Origin: Volvox africanus
Taxonomy: Eukaryota > Chlorophyta > Chlorophyceae > Chlamydomonadales > Volvocaceae
NCBI GenBank assembly: GCA_030268105.1
Contig: BSDZ01000014.1
Span: forward strand, 1,505,001 to 1,569,000
DNA: 64,000 nt
Direction: 5' to 3'
Part shown: one piece after another, positions 21,766 to 33,183 of the stretch
Layout: every line of letters begins with the position of its first letter
Position numbering within the stretch: the first letter of the stretch is position 1
Translations under genes and position numbers: made by a program
The notes under the pieces: model-generated
Seen by the model: only the letters and a program-made list of their open reading frames with translations
Database searches by the model: none
What the model was told of the DNA's origin: nothing

Positions 21766-22589
21766 TGTTGTACCTCTCGTTCACGTTTGCTCATAAGTAT
21801 CTGCACGTCTGGAGACTATCGACACCGATGCGCGAGCACTTGCAAGTATAGCAAGGCAAGCGAGAGCAAACAGAGACAGCGGAAGACTTCAAGACGAAGA
21901 GAGATATAACTTACGGTCTTACAGATCGGAATGATGCAATGGGCGAAATCGCCGTCAGCGCCGGAAGCAAGCAATCATCATGCGGCGGTGATTAGCGAAG
22001 TTCAGGCTTAGCTCGGGCTAAGTAGAATATCGTATAGAAATAGTAATGTAGAACACACAAGTGTTCCCCGGTATCGAATGTCTTGTCTTGCTTAGCCGTC
22101 CTCGCATCTGTTATACTCGCAGCATCGCAATGCCGTACGATTCACATCAGGAGGCCGATCCTAGATGTGACAACCCTACTGCGTCTAGGCGATGTCTACG
22201 CATAACAACGTATAAGCCTTTCCGGCATTCGCATGATGCAAGGGTCCGGATAACGATATCCGGTTGCAGGGCATGTATCGCGACAAGGGCGGCGCTCTCA
22301 ACGTGTGCTTAAATGAAGTAATATTATATCAGATAATATTACTTATCGTTTCGTAGCACGAGCATAATGCGCACTTCAATGATTCGGTCATTCATGCATG
22401 CTAGGCGGATTTGCCATGATGCGATGTCGCGATGGATAATGACAACATGCCAGATGCATATATAAATGTATACGAATACATTTATATCATGCAGATTCAT
22501 TCATATGTAATGCATTCATCACAAAAGCACTTCGCCTCGTAGGATCGCGTCGACCTACGCGTCGGCGGGAAATGAACCGTAGCACAACA
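21766..22589 (-). repeat. LTR C (824 bp), shared internal LTR
   Basis: Matches LTR B at every diagnostic position I compared, including the private GTAATGCATTC variant. It is most simply a copy of the same recombinant LTR made in a second duplication round. Confidence 0.94.
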
Positions 22590-22648
22590 ATTATCCCCCC
22601 TCCCGTATGCAGCGTCCTCGCTGCATCATACAGCATCGACTGCAGGGG

Positions 22649-25600
22649 TCATTGGGCTTGCGTGGCACGTTTGCGGGCTTCTTCGAGCAGGGGTTTCATG
22701 TCCTGTGAGAAGTTGCGTGCCGGTTCCCATGAGTTGTGCTCGTCGGTATACCCTGTCCACTTAACCAAGTACTCGTGTACTGTTCGCTTACGTCGGTGTC
22801 GGCCCACACGACGCGCGCGATAATCTAACACCCGCTCCACATCGTAAAACTTCTGTTTACCAGCGATCCAGGTCTCGGGAACTGGTTCGATCGCTGCGGG
22901 GGCGTTAGCAGGCTCAGGGACGGGTTCCGTACTACGATACGGACGAACAAGCGATACGTGAAACGTGGGGTGAATGGTCATATCAGTGGGCAATGCAAGC
23001 TCCACAGCCACATTCCCAACCATGCGCACGACAGGATACGGACCAATCCAGCGGGGTAAGAGTTTTCGGGATCCGTCGGCCAAGGAACGCAAGTTCTTGG
23101 TGCTTAGCAACATGAGTTGCCCCTCCGAAAACGTCACATCCTGCTTGGATTTGTTATAGTATTCCGTCGTTCGTTGCTGCGCCGCGTCCAAACACGACTT
23201 CGCGTCTGTGATTCGGGACATAAAAGACTTGGCAAAAAGTTTAGCAGCAGGCACGTTCACTTCCAACTCACGCCACACGGGTAGCGCGGGATGAAATCCG
23301 TAGTTAAGAAAGAACGGACTTTTGCCTGTAAAGCGGTTAACAGCATTGTTAAGCGCGAATTCTGCCGCAGTCAAATACGTATCCCAAACGAGTGGTGTGC
23401 GACCAGCATAATTGCGCAACATATCACCCAACGTGCGGTTTGTGCGTTCGGTTTGACCATCAGTCTGCGGGTGATACGCCGTGCTCAGGTTGACGCCCAT
23501 GCCAACTAGTTTGCAGAGCGCTTCCCAAAACTTAGACGTGAACTGTCCACCGCGGTCCGAGATCACATTTTTGGGAATCCCGTGTAACCGAACCACATTA
23601 ACGAAAAACAAACGTGCGGTTTGCTCAGCCGTGCAGGATGATGTGCATGGTGCTAGGTGAACCATCTTAGTCAGACGATCGACCATTACGAACACCGCAT
23701 CGTATCCCCCCTCAGTTTTGGGCAGCGCGACTACGAAGTCCATGGAAACACTTTCCCAAGGCGCATCCGGGACAGGCAACGGTTGCAACAACCCATGGCC
23801 CTTACCGGACAAAGCCTTATTGCGCTGGCACAGACTGCATGTCTGTACGAAGTTCGCCGCATCCTTAGCCAAACGAGGCCACCAAAAGGAACGTTGCACC
23901 AAGTCGATCAATCGCTTGCTACCAGGGTGTCCTGCTAACGGGTCCTCGTGGAACCGCGCAAGGATGTCGTAGCGTAGCGCGTCGTCGTTCGGAACGACGA
24001 TTTGCGTAGCTGCACCCTCCGTCCGTAGCCAAAGGCCATTCTGCTTGTGAAGGTTTTCTACATTAGCCGGGTCCGCGAACCAGGCGTCTGCGTTGTAGGC
24101 AACCTTCAACCGCTCCGCGAGGTCCGTCGCGATCGGTACCTCCTCGCTACGCGGCCGCACGACGGGCGCTGCCAAAATTGCAGCGTGTAGCGACGGATGT
24201 CGACTGAGAGCATCGGCAATATTCAATTTACCAGAAATATACTCCCAGGTGCAGTTGAACCTAGCTAGATATTCCATCCACCTAGCTTGACGGCGGTTCA
24301 ACGTCGGAACGCTTTGCAAAAACGTTAGGGGCTTGTGGTCAGTCTTTAAAGTAAACGGGCGTCCCTCGAGGTAACAGCGCCATTCCTTTAAAGCATGCAG
24401 CACGGCCAGAAGCTCCTGTTCCCCGGTGGTGTAGCGAATCTCCGCACCAGAAAACTTCTTACTCGTGAAGGCGATTGGTCGCCCTTCCTGTAACAATACA
24501 GCGCCGCTTCCAAATATTGAGGCATCAGACACTACCTCAACACGAAATGGCAACGAGTAATCAGGGAATGCAAGGGTGACATCTTCGGCAATGATTCGTT
24601 TGAGCTCTTCGAATGCCCGCTGGCATTGCGACGTCCACGACTCGAGCGAAACGAAAACGCCTTTGCGAGTTAAGTTAGTAAGCGGGGCCGCAATGATGGA
24701 ATATTTTTCAATGAACTTTCGGAAATAATTGGTCAAGCCAAGGAACTTACGCAGCTCCGTGAGGTTCTGAGGCGCGGGCCAATCGCGAACCACGGCGACC
24801 TTCCGCGGGTCCATCTTCACACCGGTGGCCGACACAATGTGGCCTAAATATTCCACCTGAGGCTGCGCCCAAAAGCATTTGGCGCGTTTAGCAAACAATT
24901 GCTCCCGCCTCATAACGTCGAGCACGAGCCGAAGATACTCCAAGTGCTCCTCGCGCGTCTTAGAATATACCAAGATGTCATCCAGGTAGCAAACAACGAA
25001 CCTGTCGATAAACGGCCTAAACATTCGGTCCATAACCGCCTGAAACGTCGCAGGGGCATTAGTCAAACCAAACGATAGGACCGTATACTCAAAGTGACCG
25101 AAGGGCGTCCGAAAAGCGGTTTTCGGGATATCAGAGGCAGCGATGCGAATCTGATTGTAGCCCTGTTGTAAGTCAATTGAGGAAAAATAAGCCGAGCCCT
25201 TCAGCTTATCCAACAGGTCGTCAACGCGTGGCAAAGGGTAGCGATTTTTCACCGTACTCGCATTCAACCCCCGGTAATCGATGCACATGCGCAAGGTCCC
25301 ATCCTTCTTACCGACAAACAAAATCGGTGCAGAATACGGGGATGTGCTGGGGCGTATCATACCCTTCGCAAGCAAATCCGTCACCTGGCGCTTCACCTCG
25401 TCCAGTTCCAATGGACTCAACCTGTACATTGGCCGGGCCGTAGGCTGCACTCCAGGCATGAGAGGGATTGTGTGATCAACAGGACGCATAGGTGGTAGGC
25501 CAGGGATATCTTTAAAGACGTCCTCATACTGTGACAGTAGGGCCTCAACCTCAGGATCCGCAGAAATCTGCGCGGTGGTGACACAACAGCTCACCCGCGG

Positions 25601-26710
25601 CCTTAAAAGCAGTCTGTGGGCACCCTTCCGTAACAAACGGACGGCCTCCTTACGCCCGACTAGCTCTGGTTCGATTCGCGCGGCCATTGCGGTCACAGCG
25701 AAATTAACCATAGGCACCGCCTCAGTTTCGCCCTCCTTTGGTGTGACATGTTCGAACGACAGGAAAGGTACCTTAATCGACAGAGTACCCTTGCACATAT
25801 GCAGGGTTGCGGTCTCCATATCGATGCGCGCGCGGTACTGTCGTAATGTCGACGACCCCATATTGTACGGTGCAGTCTCTGCTAAGCCCTGCAGCATGTA
25901 CGGCCGGGTCACAACACGCAAAGGGCCTATCGATAGGCTAAGGGTAATCCTGCCCACGATGGGATGCTTACCCCCGTCAGCAAGGGTAACCTGTGGACAA
26001 TCAGACGACTCTGGGGACAACCCCAGCACGTTCACCTCTGCGACAGAGATGAAGTCGTCGCTGGCACCGGTGTCAACAAGTGCCTTCAGAGTACGGCCAT
26101 TCAAACCGATCTGAACCACAGGGACACGGTTATCTACGAGCGACTGCCCAGCAGACAACGTCAGTGCACTTAAGGCGGGTCCGTAACCAACGGCACCCCC
26201 ATCAGGAGCTTCGTACCAAACGTCAACCGAGTAGGATAGGCGTGGCCACGGAGCCAGCGTACCCTCCCAATCCACACCATTAAACAAAACGGTGCCCGGC
26301 TCGAACCGGTGGACATGCCGCATACCCCTTAACGATGCCTCTGCCTTGCGCCGACAGAAAGCAGGGAGTAATACACATGCGGCAGTGCCTGGATATTGAC
26401 GCCTACATCTCCTGTATATGGCCAACTGTTCCGACATCTCACGCAGAGACGAGGGGATGAACAAAACCACGTGGTTAGACAGATCGATAGACGACAGGGG
26501 ACGGCGAGGTGTAAACGAATTACACAACGGGTCGAAGCAGAGAAGTCCCGTGCGTCCGTCAAGCGTGATGCGTCGCGCAATGACTCGCTCGATGTGTCCA
26601 AGTACACAAGGCAACAATGCCTTAACGGCTGGCCGTAAGGATGACCACCGACCACGCGTTAGTTCAGAAATCCCAGGTGGTGCCCCCTCCACAGGAACCC
26701 GGGCAAGCCC
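22649..26710 (-). CDS. pol: Pol polyprotein, array unit 3 (in frame after gag TAG)
   Basis: Copy of the unit 1 Pol with one substitution seen: Arg1066 to Gly (LVGMGVNLS) in the integrase core between the second Asp and the Glu. The other Ty3/gypsy copies here all have Arg at this place, so this may weaken the integrase. All other motifs are as in unit 1. Confidence 0.92.
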   Translation of the reverse strand, partial: GLARVPVEGAPPGISELTRGRWSSLRPAVKALLPCVLGHIERVIARRITLDGRTGLLCFDPLCNSFTPRRPLSSIDLSNHVVLFIPSSLREMSEQLAIYRRCRRQYPGTAACVLLPAFCRRKAEASLRGMRHVHRFEPGTVLFNGVDWEGTLAPWPRLSYSVDVWYEAPDGGAVGYGPALSALTLSAGQSLVDNRVPVVQIGLNGRTLKALVDTGASDDFISVAEVNVLGLSPESSDCPQVTLADGGKHPIVGRITLSLSIGPLRVVTRPYMLQGLAETAPYNMGSSTLRQYRARIDMETATLHMCKGTLSIKVPFLSFEHVTPKEGETEAVPMVNFAVTAMAARIEPELVGRKEAVRLLRKGAHRLLLRPRVSCCVTTAQISADPEVEALLSQYEDVFKDIPGLPPMRPVDHTIPLMPGVQPTARPMYRLSPLELDEVKRQVTDLLAKGMIRPSTSPYSAPILFVGKKDGTLRMCIDYRGLNASTVKNRYPLPRVDDLLDKLKGSAYFSSIDLQQGYNQIRIAASDIPKTAFRTPFGHFEYTVLSFGLTNAPATFQAVMDRMFRPFIDRFVVCYLDDILVYSKTREEHLEYLRLVLDVMRREQLFAKRAKCFWAQPQVEYLGHIVSATGVKMDPRKVAVVRDWPAPQNLTELRKFLGLTNYFRKFIEKYSIIAAPLTNLTRKGVFVSLESWTSQCQRAFEELKRIIAEDVTLAFPDYSLPFRVEVVSDASIFGSGAVLLQEGRPIAFTSKKFSGAEIRYTTGEQELLAVLHALKEWRCYLEGRPFTLKTDHKPLTFLQSVPTLNRRQARWMEYLARFNCTWEYISGKLNIADALSRHPSLHAAILAAPVVRPRSEEVPIATDLAERLKVAYNADAWFADPANVENLHKQNGLWLRTEGAATQIVVPNDDALRYDILARFHEDPLAGHPGSKRLIDLVQRSFWWPRLAKDAANFVQTCSLCQRNKALSGKGHGLLQPLPVPDAPWESVSMDFVVALPKTEGGYDAVFVMVDRLTKMVHLAPCTSSCTAEQTARLFFVNVVRLHGIPKNVISDRGGQFTSKFWEALCKLVGMGVNLSTAYHPQTDGQTERTNRTLGDMLRNYAGRTPLVWDTYLTAAEFALNNAVNRFTGKSPFFLNYGFHPALPVWRELEVNVPAAKLFAKSFMSRITDAKSCLDAAQQRTTEYYNKSKQDVTFSEGQLMLLSTKNLRSLADGSRKLLPRWIGPYPVVRMVGNVAVELALPTDMTIHPTFHVSLVRPYRSTEPVPEPANAPAAIEPVPETWIAGKQKFYDVERVLDYRARRVGRHRRKRTVHEYLVKWTGYTDEHNSWEPARNFSQDMKPLLEEARKRATQAQ

Positions 26711-27946
26711 CTATTTCGGCTGAGGTACAAACGGCGGCATTAGAGGGCAATCCTTCGTGGAATGGTTCTCCGCACACCGTAGACAAACGTTGGCCAATTT
26801 TCGACGCTCGAATTCGGAACGATTGCAATTCCATTTTGGCATAAATGTGTCGTCCGTACGAGTACGCTTCACGTTGGGGTCGGAACGCTGTGCGGCTGCC
26901 GACGACGGCGCACCACCACGCTTCCTGTTCCTAGCTGGGTCCGAGCTCGGACCTGCTCCTCCTGTACCACGGACACCCGAGCTAGCGCCCCCGCGCGCCT
27001 TGCGTTGCCCGTTGCTGCGTCGCGTTGCGGCAGTAGGCGTGGGGCGGGTCGCGCCGAGGTCCTGGTCGAGAGCTACAGCTTCCCCAAGCGGATCCTGCAC
27101 TTGCACGGCATTTGCACGAGGGGCAGACTTGACTTCTTCCTCGCCGGCAAGGAGTCGTATCTCCGCGCCCTTGGCAAAAGTGACCAACGCGTCATACGAC
27201 TTGATCTGCGCTCCAACCAAGTCAGTGGCGCACCATTTAGCCAAAAGTTTCGTTAGGCCTCGCCTAAACCAAAAGACACGCTCAGATTCGGTGAGGTCAG
27301 CAATTGGAGTCACAAGTGCTTCGAAGCGTGACTGGTACGCAGGTACATTTTCATCCCGACGCATGTGGTAGCTACCGGCTGCCAAAACGTTACGAGCTTC
27401 CACATCGCGTGCTTGAACCTCAGTAGCGAATCGTGCGAGCAAAGCGGCGACCAACTCGTCAAAAGTATAGCTGCCCCGGGCGTTGGTCCAATTGCGATAC
27501 CAGTCCTTCACTGCGCCCTTGAGGGTGTTACCAACGAAGAGACACCTGATACCGTCATTATCGCCATCATGAACAGCCTGGAGATACTTTTTAGCGTCAC
27601 GCACGTACGCACGAGTTGCATCGGCTATGCTATGCCCTGGTGTCTTGTCGGTCAGCGAAATATTGAGCCTAGGAACGGGAATCGACAATCTCATCACCTC
27701 AGGGATGTCATCATGCCCTCGAGCTTGAGGTAATGGCAGAACCCTTGGTCCAGCAGTGTTGTCCATATTCGTGTTCACTGCTGAATGCGGCACAATTAAG
27801 TGAGCAGGGGTCTGAAGGAAAAGGGGCTCTTGAGTGGCTCGCGCGCCAACAGTCTCAAGACCTCTATCCGGTGCTCTAGCAGCCACAACAAAATCGGGTT
27901 GGCTAGCTAGGCTAGTGTGTGGCGTATCGTCGTGTTCCGTGGACAT
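26711..27946 (-). CDS. gag: Gag polyprotein, array unit 3
   Basis: Identical in protein sequence to the unit 1 Gag as far as I compared. It is the unit next to outer LTR D, so its transcript would start from the original 5' LTR. A few silent or leader differences from units 1 and 2 lie upstream (for example near 28109 and 28317). Confidence 0.9.
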   Translation of the reverse strand: MSTEHDDTPHTSLASQPDFVVAARAPDRGLETVGARATQEPLFLQTPAHLIVPHSAVNTNMDNTAGPRVLPLPQARGHDDIPEVMRLSIPVPRLNISLTDKTPGHSIADATRAYVRDAKKYLQAVHDGDNDGIRCLFVGNTLKGAVKDWYRNWTNARGSYTFDELVAALLARFATEVQARDVEARNVLAAGSYHMRRDENVPAYQSRFEALVTPIADLTESERVFWFRRGLTKLLAKWCATDLVGAQIKSYDALVTFAKGAEIRLLAGEEEVKSAPRANAVQVQDPLGEAVALDQDLGATRPTPTAATRRSNGQRKARGGASSGVRGTGGAGPSSDPARNRKRGGAPSSAAAQRSDPNVKRTRTDDTFMPKWNCNRSEFERRKLANVCLRCAENHSTKDCPLMPPFVPQPK

Positions 27947-28412
27947 GAAGCACGAAACGATACCCTAGGTTTGCGTAATAGAAGCCGACTTCTATCGCAA
28001 AGGCAAGAGTACAAAACAACTCGGTGAGCCTACCGACAGTACTCTTGAGAAGATTCAGCAAATTCAGCAAGTAATTGCCCAGCTGAGTCCTGATCTCCGT
28101 AGTTTGGACAATGAGAGTCGCCAACTGGTCCGGACGAAAGCCGGTCTCAGTCGCCGCGGCAAGCAATGCCGGTGCACTGAGATTACCTGCAACTCAGAGC
28201 GTACACTTACACAACAAGTGCAGCAATCTAAGCAAAAGCAATTAAACAATTACAAACCGGAAGTGGCGGCGTCCAAAACGGCGCGGCCTAAGTCTTCGGC
28301 AAAAGTATCTAGCGGTCCTCATGGTTCGTCGCTGGAACTCGCCATAGAAAGAACCTACTTCCGATTAGACAAAGAGAGACAGTTAGGCAACGAACCTGTC
28401 TCGATACCAAAT

Positions 28413-29236
28413 TGTTGTACCTCTCGTTCACGTTTGCTCATAAGTATCTGCACGTCTGGAGACTATCGACACCGATGCGCGAGCACTTGCAAGTATAGCA
28501 AGGCAAGCGAGAGCAAACAGAGACAGCGGAAGACTTCAAGACGAAGAGAGATATAACTTACGGTCTTACAGATCGGAATGATGCAATGGGCGAAATCGCC
28601 GTCAGCGCCGGAAGCAAGCAATCATCATGCGGCGGTGATTAGCGAAGTTCAGGCTTAGCTCGGGCTAAGTAGAATATCGTATAGAAATAGTAATGTAGAA
28701 CACACAAGTGTTCCCCGGTATCGAATGTCTTGTCTTGCTTAGCCGTCCTCGCATCTGTTATACTCGCAGCATTGCAATGCCGTACGATTCACATCAGGAG
28801 GCCGATCCTAGATGTGACAACCCTACTGCGTCTAGGCGATGTCTACGCATAACAACGTATAAGCCTTTCCGGCATTCGCATGATGCAAGGGTCCGGATAA
28901 CGATATCCGGTTGCAGGGCATGTATCGCGACGAGGGCGGCGCTCTCAACGTGTGCTTAAATGAAGTAATATTATATCAGATAATATTACTTATCGTTTCG
29001 TAGCACGAGCATAATGCGCACTTCAATGATTCGGTCATTCATGCATGCTAGGCGGATTTGCCATGATGCGATGTCGCGATGGATAATGACAACATGCCAG
29101 ATGCATATATAAATGTATGCGAATACATTTATATCATGCAGATTCATTCATATGTAATGTGTTCATCACAAAAGCACTTCGCCTCGTAGGATCACGTCGA
29201 CCTACGCGTCAGCGGGAAATGAACCGTAGCACAACA
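28413..29236 (-). repeat. LTR D (824 bp), outer 5' LTR of the array
   Basis: The promoter-side LTR of the original insertion. It is followed on the right by the AACGC duplication and the rest of the CACTA subterminal repeats. Private right-side bases (28773 T, then GACGAG, TATGCG, ATCACG and GCGTCAG) distinguish it from A, B and C. Confidence 0.94.
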
Positions 29237-29450
29237 AACGCAACCTAACGCGAACTTACGCAATGTCAAACGCACCCACATAGATTCTAAGGTGTGCGTT
29301 AGGCCTAACGCAACGCAAGCGTTAGAGACCCATAAGCAAGCAAAAATACATAGCGTGCATGGAAGTTAAAGTTCTCTAACGCACAATATACGCACGCCTA
29401 ACGCGCATTAACGCGCATTAACGCATGCTTGCATATGCTGCGAATAATGC
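29237..29450. repeat. Subterminal CTAACGC repeat cluster, continued right of the array
   Basis: Starts with the AACGC target duplication and continues with at least eight CTAACGC/GCGTTAG-type words. It is the other half of the cluster interrupted at 8471 and marks the array as an insertion into the CACTA end. Confidence 0.78.
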
Positions 29451-32190
29451 GTACACAGGTAGCAGTTGTGGGTTGCGTACAAAATTATACTTATTTACAT
29501 GCATATGTATAAATGTAAATTAAGCTGTCACCACTCAGCAATTATCACTTCCGGTTACAATAATCTTAATCATGTCTAGGGTGGGCAGTGCTTTTAAGTA
29601 CCACTAATCATTCTAAAAGCATAGTCTTTCATTTGCTGTACTATGTACTTGGACACTTTGTTACCTGTTTCTGCTAACTCCCTGACCTCCCACGTTGACG
29701 TAGTGCCCGTGTACATCGCACACCTTCCGAAACACTCTTGACCTTTATCAGTCGAAAAAACACATATTATAATTATACATTCAAACATGAAGGAAATTTA
29801 GATAATAAGCTGAACTAAGGAAATTACCTTCTGTCCCTGGTGGTCGTAACTGTCATCGTCATCTGTAGACTTGTCTTCCAATGGCACCTGCTGGTCTAAA
29901 ATACGTGAAGGGACTTAGTAGTAATAAAAAGGTTATATTAAAAAGTAAGTAATGTCTGACCTCAATATTTTGTACCTTTCTTTTGGTGCCCGTGCTTGGT
30001 CGCCTCACTTTTGTGGATGGCCGCACATCGTCATCGTCCGTTACCTTCAAGGGCCGACGTTAGCATACATATATGATTTGAGAAATTACAAACTTACAAT
30101 TTCTATCAAAAAAGAGAGAAATAAATCGACATATGGCACATCAAATGACAAAGCACACAGCAAATGAAAAGAATATAACGAAACATGAAATTACAGCTCA
30201 ATAAAACAGGAAGACAGGATGAATGGGCTGTACCTTTTTTGCCGCCGCCTTGCTTGAGTTCCTAGCTTTCCTGCTGGAGTTCCTTGTCGTAGAAGGCTGT
30301 GAACTCTTTGCCTACATAAAAAGGAAGTACGTTTGGGGAGAATAGGAACAATTACATAAAAGACAGAAAGGAGAAAAAAGGTTAAAGGACATTAATGATC
30401 TGTACATCCCTGTATATGAGATCCGTAATGTACATCACCCATCCAGCAATAATTTTGCTAAGCGCCCCTGGTAATTTGCACACCCCATCATCCACTCTCC
30501 GTACTACTAGTATTTGCACTAACCTGTCAGCGTCTAGCGGCCTTGACCTCCTTCTCCTTCTGATGTATGCTAGCTGCGTTGGCAGCCAGCACCATCATCG
30601 ATGCATCTTCACCATGCGCGGGCTGCTTTTGGCCTTTGCTAGGGCGCCCATTATGAGTTCCTAATGGCACATCATTTCGGCCGTTTTTCTGCGGGTTGGT
30701 GGCAATAAAGTATTTCGTACACGACAAAAATAAACGCAGGAAAAAAATTATTCTTTTACTAGTTAAAGTAAAATACAAATCTTATGCATACGTACTACTT
30801 AAAAGTGAAGAGTAGTGCTTCCGTACTCCGTCCAGGGTTGTGCGGCTGCCAATCAATCCCATGTAAGCAACAATGTTTCGTAACCCTGCTTTACAACATC
30901 CTTCATATGTACATTTAATGCCACCCATTGTACACAGTCGTCAGGTCGTCCATGTCATACGGTAGCAGTTCTATTGGACAACCTTGCTTGCGCAGGCAGC
31001 ATACGTATAATTTCTGCAGCATCAACAGCTAATCATATATTTGTAAAGAAATAATAATTGCTTCAGTAACGAATGGAGCCGCCTTCTGCTTATGATGGAA
31101 AGTCCCATATGAAACTCTTTACATCCTGAAAACACTTTTCCCCTGAAAGTCAGGAACATTTCAGTGTGTCATGCCTGGAAGGGAGCCACTAGAAGGCAAC
31201 ATTGCATCGGATCTGCTAGATGGCATCGACCAAGGCAGCAGCCGCTTGGCTCAAAGCTTGGCTCTTCCTGGTTTCAGTAGCAATGAGAAGTGACTTCATT
31301 GTGACGAGGATGTTTAGAATCACCATTGCAACGTTTGTACTTGAGATGCCCCGTCTATGTGCCCTGTCTTGGGAGCCAGGGCCAGCGGGATGGGATGGAA
31401 GGCAAGGGTTCTGGGCAGCCCTCAGTACAGCGCCGTCATCGGCTTAGGCACGTGCTTGGAGTTTCTGGAGCCATGAAACAATTCTGGTTAGGAATGTGCA
31501 TGACGTTTTTGATGCAATGACAAAATAATGACCGTGCTGAAAATTGTGGCGTGAATCCGTTGAACTATTCATTCCCGTGCAGCGATTGAACTATTCTGCA
31601 TTGCAATATGTCTGGATTGGGGAAGCATTGGGGTCATAGAGTACCTCTCACACATGCTCGTTTTCATGGTCAATTTTCACACATACGCCAAGCTGCTATG
31701 ATGCTTGCCGGACAAGGCTATCTAATTTTTGGGGCCTGCTCGATGTGTAACTGTGGCTCTTGGTGACTTTGTTTGGGTCTCCATCTGGAAACATTGTTGC
31801 CTGGCTACTGTGTAAGGTTTGCTGTTGCCAAATTTCCTCGGTCCTTACCCAGACTTGCTAACTCCGGCAGCTTGCTGCTCAATAATTAGAAAGCCTTCCA
31901 TAATTAGAAAGGTAGCCCTGAACAGCCATGTGTGGCACTTCAGAGTTCTATGTTATAAAGTAAGCCACATGTACAGGTTCTAAATTCGTATAATGGTAGC
32001 GATTTAGCGATGTTAACAAGCGTTCACCAGAGCAATCTCTTGTACAACGACTAGTATTCATAGCGCTATCCTAAATTGAAATTAACTTTGAAGATATTTT
32101 ATGCACAAAGTCTCGAGACTACTGCACAATAAGAGCAAGTAAGCAAACTAAATAAATCCGGCAAACCCGTGCTCCGAACATTATTATGCA
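29451..32190. other. Interior of the CACTA element; possible - strand mini-exons
   Basis: No transposase or other domain was recognised. On the - strand, three short segments have splice-like borders and lengths divisible by three: 30311-30234 (26 codons, Ser/Lys/Arg-rich), 30044-29976 (23 codons, VTDDDDVRPSTK then basic) and 29890-29828 (21 codons, including STDDDDSYD). All junctions are phase 0. An open segment around 30660-30550 (ending HQKEKE) could precede them, and one at 29770-29594 could follow but needs another phase. The remainder, 30800-32190, has no convincing frame. Confidence 0.35.
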
Positions 32191-32612
32191 CTATCTACAT
32201 AAACTTTGCGTAAACTGCGTTACAGTGCGTTACGTGCGTATCGTAACGCACTGTACGCAAGATATACGCAAGCTGTTTGCGTAAAGTTAACGCGTGCGTT
32301 AGGTTTGCGATCGCGTGCGTTAGGTTTGCGTTAGGCTCGCGTTAGAACATACGCAAGCCCCCGATTTTCGAGCACCACGAAACGTAATAAAAATTACAGA
32401 GAACTTTTATAATCATTATAAATATTGTTTTCATTTAAACGAACCTGAAAACGACGCACTATAACAGACGTTCTGTCAAGTTTTCTATTTCTTTGCGTTA
32501 GGCTCGCGTTAGGCTAACGCAACCTCTAACGCACAAAACGCAGCCTTACGCACACATACGCGCCCTAACGCAGTCTAACGCGAGCCTAACGCACGAATCT
32601 GTTGTTATAGTG
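32190..32612. repeat. Subterminal repeat clusters and right terminal inverted repeat of the CACTA element
   Basis: Two clusters of GCGTTAG/CTAACGC words (about 32200-32350 and 32495-32600) are separated by an AT-rich spacer. Inside, at 32457, another CACTATAACA occurs facing the true right end, so 32457-32612 (156 bp) is itself bounded by inverted CACTA termini. The element ends with TTATAGTG at 32612, followed by ACA. Confidence 0.75.
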
Positions 32613-33099
32613 ACAGTTGAGCCGTACGTCAGAAGTTCGTTCGTTCGTACGTTAGGTTTGAGGTAATACATATTGCTCAATGGTTGATCATATACGTATT
32701 TTGCTTGAATGAACTAGCTAACTACCTAGCTAGCTAGGCTTCATTCATCCGTCGGCCGTCGTCGGCGCGGCCTGCCAACTACAGGCTGGGCTAATTACTG
32801 GGTTCGACAGGCCAGTCAAAATTCATTCGGCTTCATTGGACGTAATCAGACTTCAAAAGCCCTTTATAGCCCACCCAGTAGTTAGCCTCGAGCGAAGGGG
32901 ATCGCGACACCATATGTATGGATAGATAGGGCATGGTGACGTGGAACGCAAATAAATAATCAAGACCTTCCAATGAGGTAAACTTGTAGCTTAATTTTAA
33001 CCTAGTTATTTATAAGGAGGCTCGGAATAAACTGTGCCCGCAAGACATACATGGTATTCGCATTGATCGATCGGATCAAGAGGAATGTTGTGATTGTTA

Positions 33100-33183
33100 A
33101 AGTCAGCAAAGCGCCCGGCCCCTCCGTGGGCCGAGTTGACCGATCTGACTTTCTTCTGTATGAGTGTTGCTCACTCATAACAG
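33100..33183 (+). repeat. Two-hairpin repeat, second copy
   Basis: Shares with 7443-7530 the order GTCAGCAAAGCGCC, a hairpin CGGCCC/GGGCCG with a CTCC.T loop, a closing CTGAC, then TATGAGTGTTGCTCAC. In this copy the last part is a perfect hairpin, TATGAGTG-TTGCT-CACTCATA. Nature unknown: a small mobile element or a structured RNA are both possible. Confidence 0.65.

Larger units (their letters stand above)
8472..29236 (-). mobile_element. Head-to-tail array of three Ty3/gypsy retrotransposon units sharing four LTRs
   Basis: The layout is LTR A (8472-9295), body 1 (9296-15118), LTR B (15119-15942), body 2 (15943-21765), LTR C (21766-22589), body 3 (22590-28412), LTR D (28413-29236). All units are on the - strand with an exact 6,647-bp period. 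AACGC lies on both outer sides (8467-8471 and 29237-29241), while inner LTRs are flanked only by primer-binding site and purine tract. One insertion therefore became three bodies. The three gag and pol proteins differ at only a few residues, so the amplification is very recent. Confidence 0.95.
8231..32612. mobile_element. CACTA-type DNA transposon split by the retrotransposon array
   Basis: The left end reads CACTATAACAA at 8231 and the right end reads TTGTTATAGTG ending at 32612, its exact reverse complement. Past the ends the match goes on: both continue with ATTCGTG, then GCGTTAG-type words. ACA flanks both sides (8228-8230 and 32613-32615), the 3-bp duplication expected of CACTA elements. 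Removing the array and one 5-bp duplication leaves about 3.6 kb. The subterminal regions are packed with CTAACGC words in both orientations, as expected for transposase-binding repeats in this superfamily. No transposase domain was recognised, so it is probably non-autonomous. Known from the family: the CACTA terminus and 3-bp duplication. Inferred: that the two ends belong to one element. Confidence 0.82.

Noticed and set aside
32790..32815. GGGTTCGACAGG resembling a tRNA T-arm
   Set aside because: No acceptor stem, D-arm or anticodon arm can be fitted around it.
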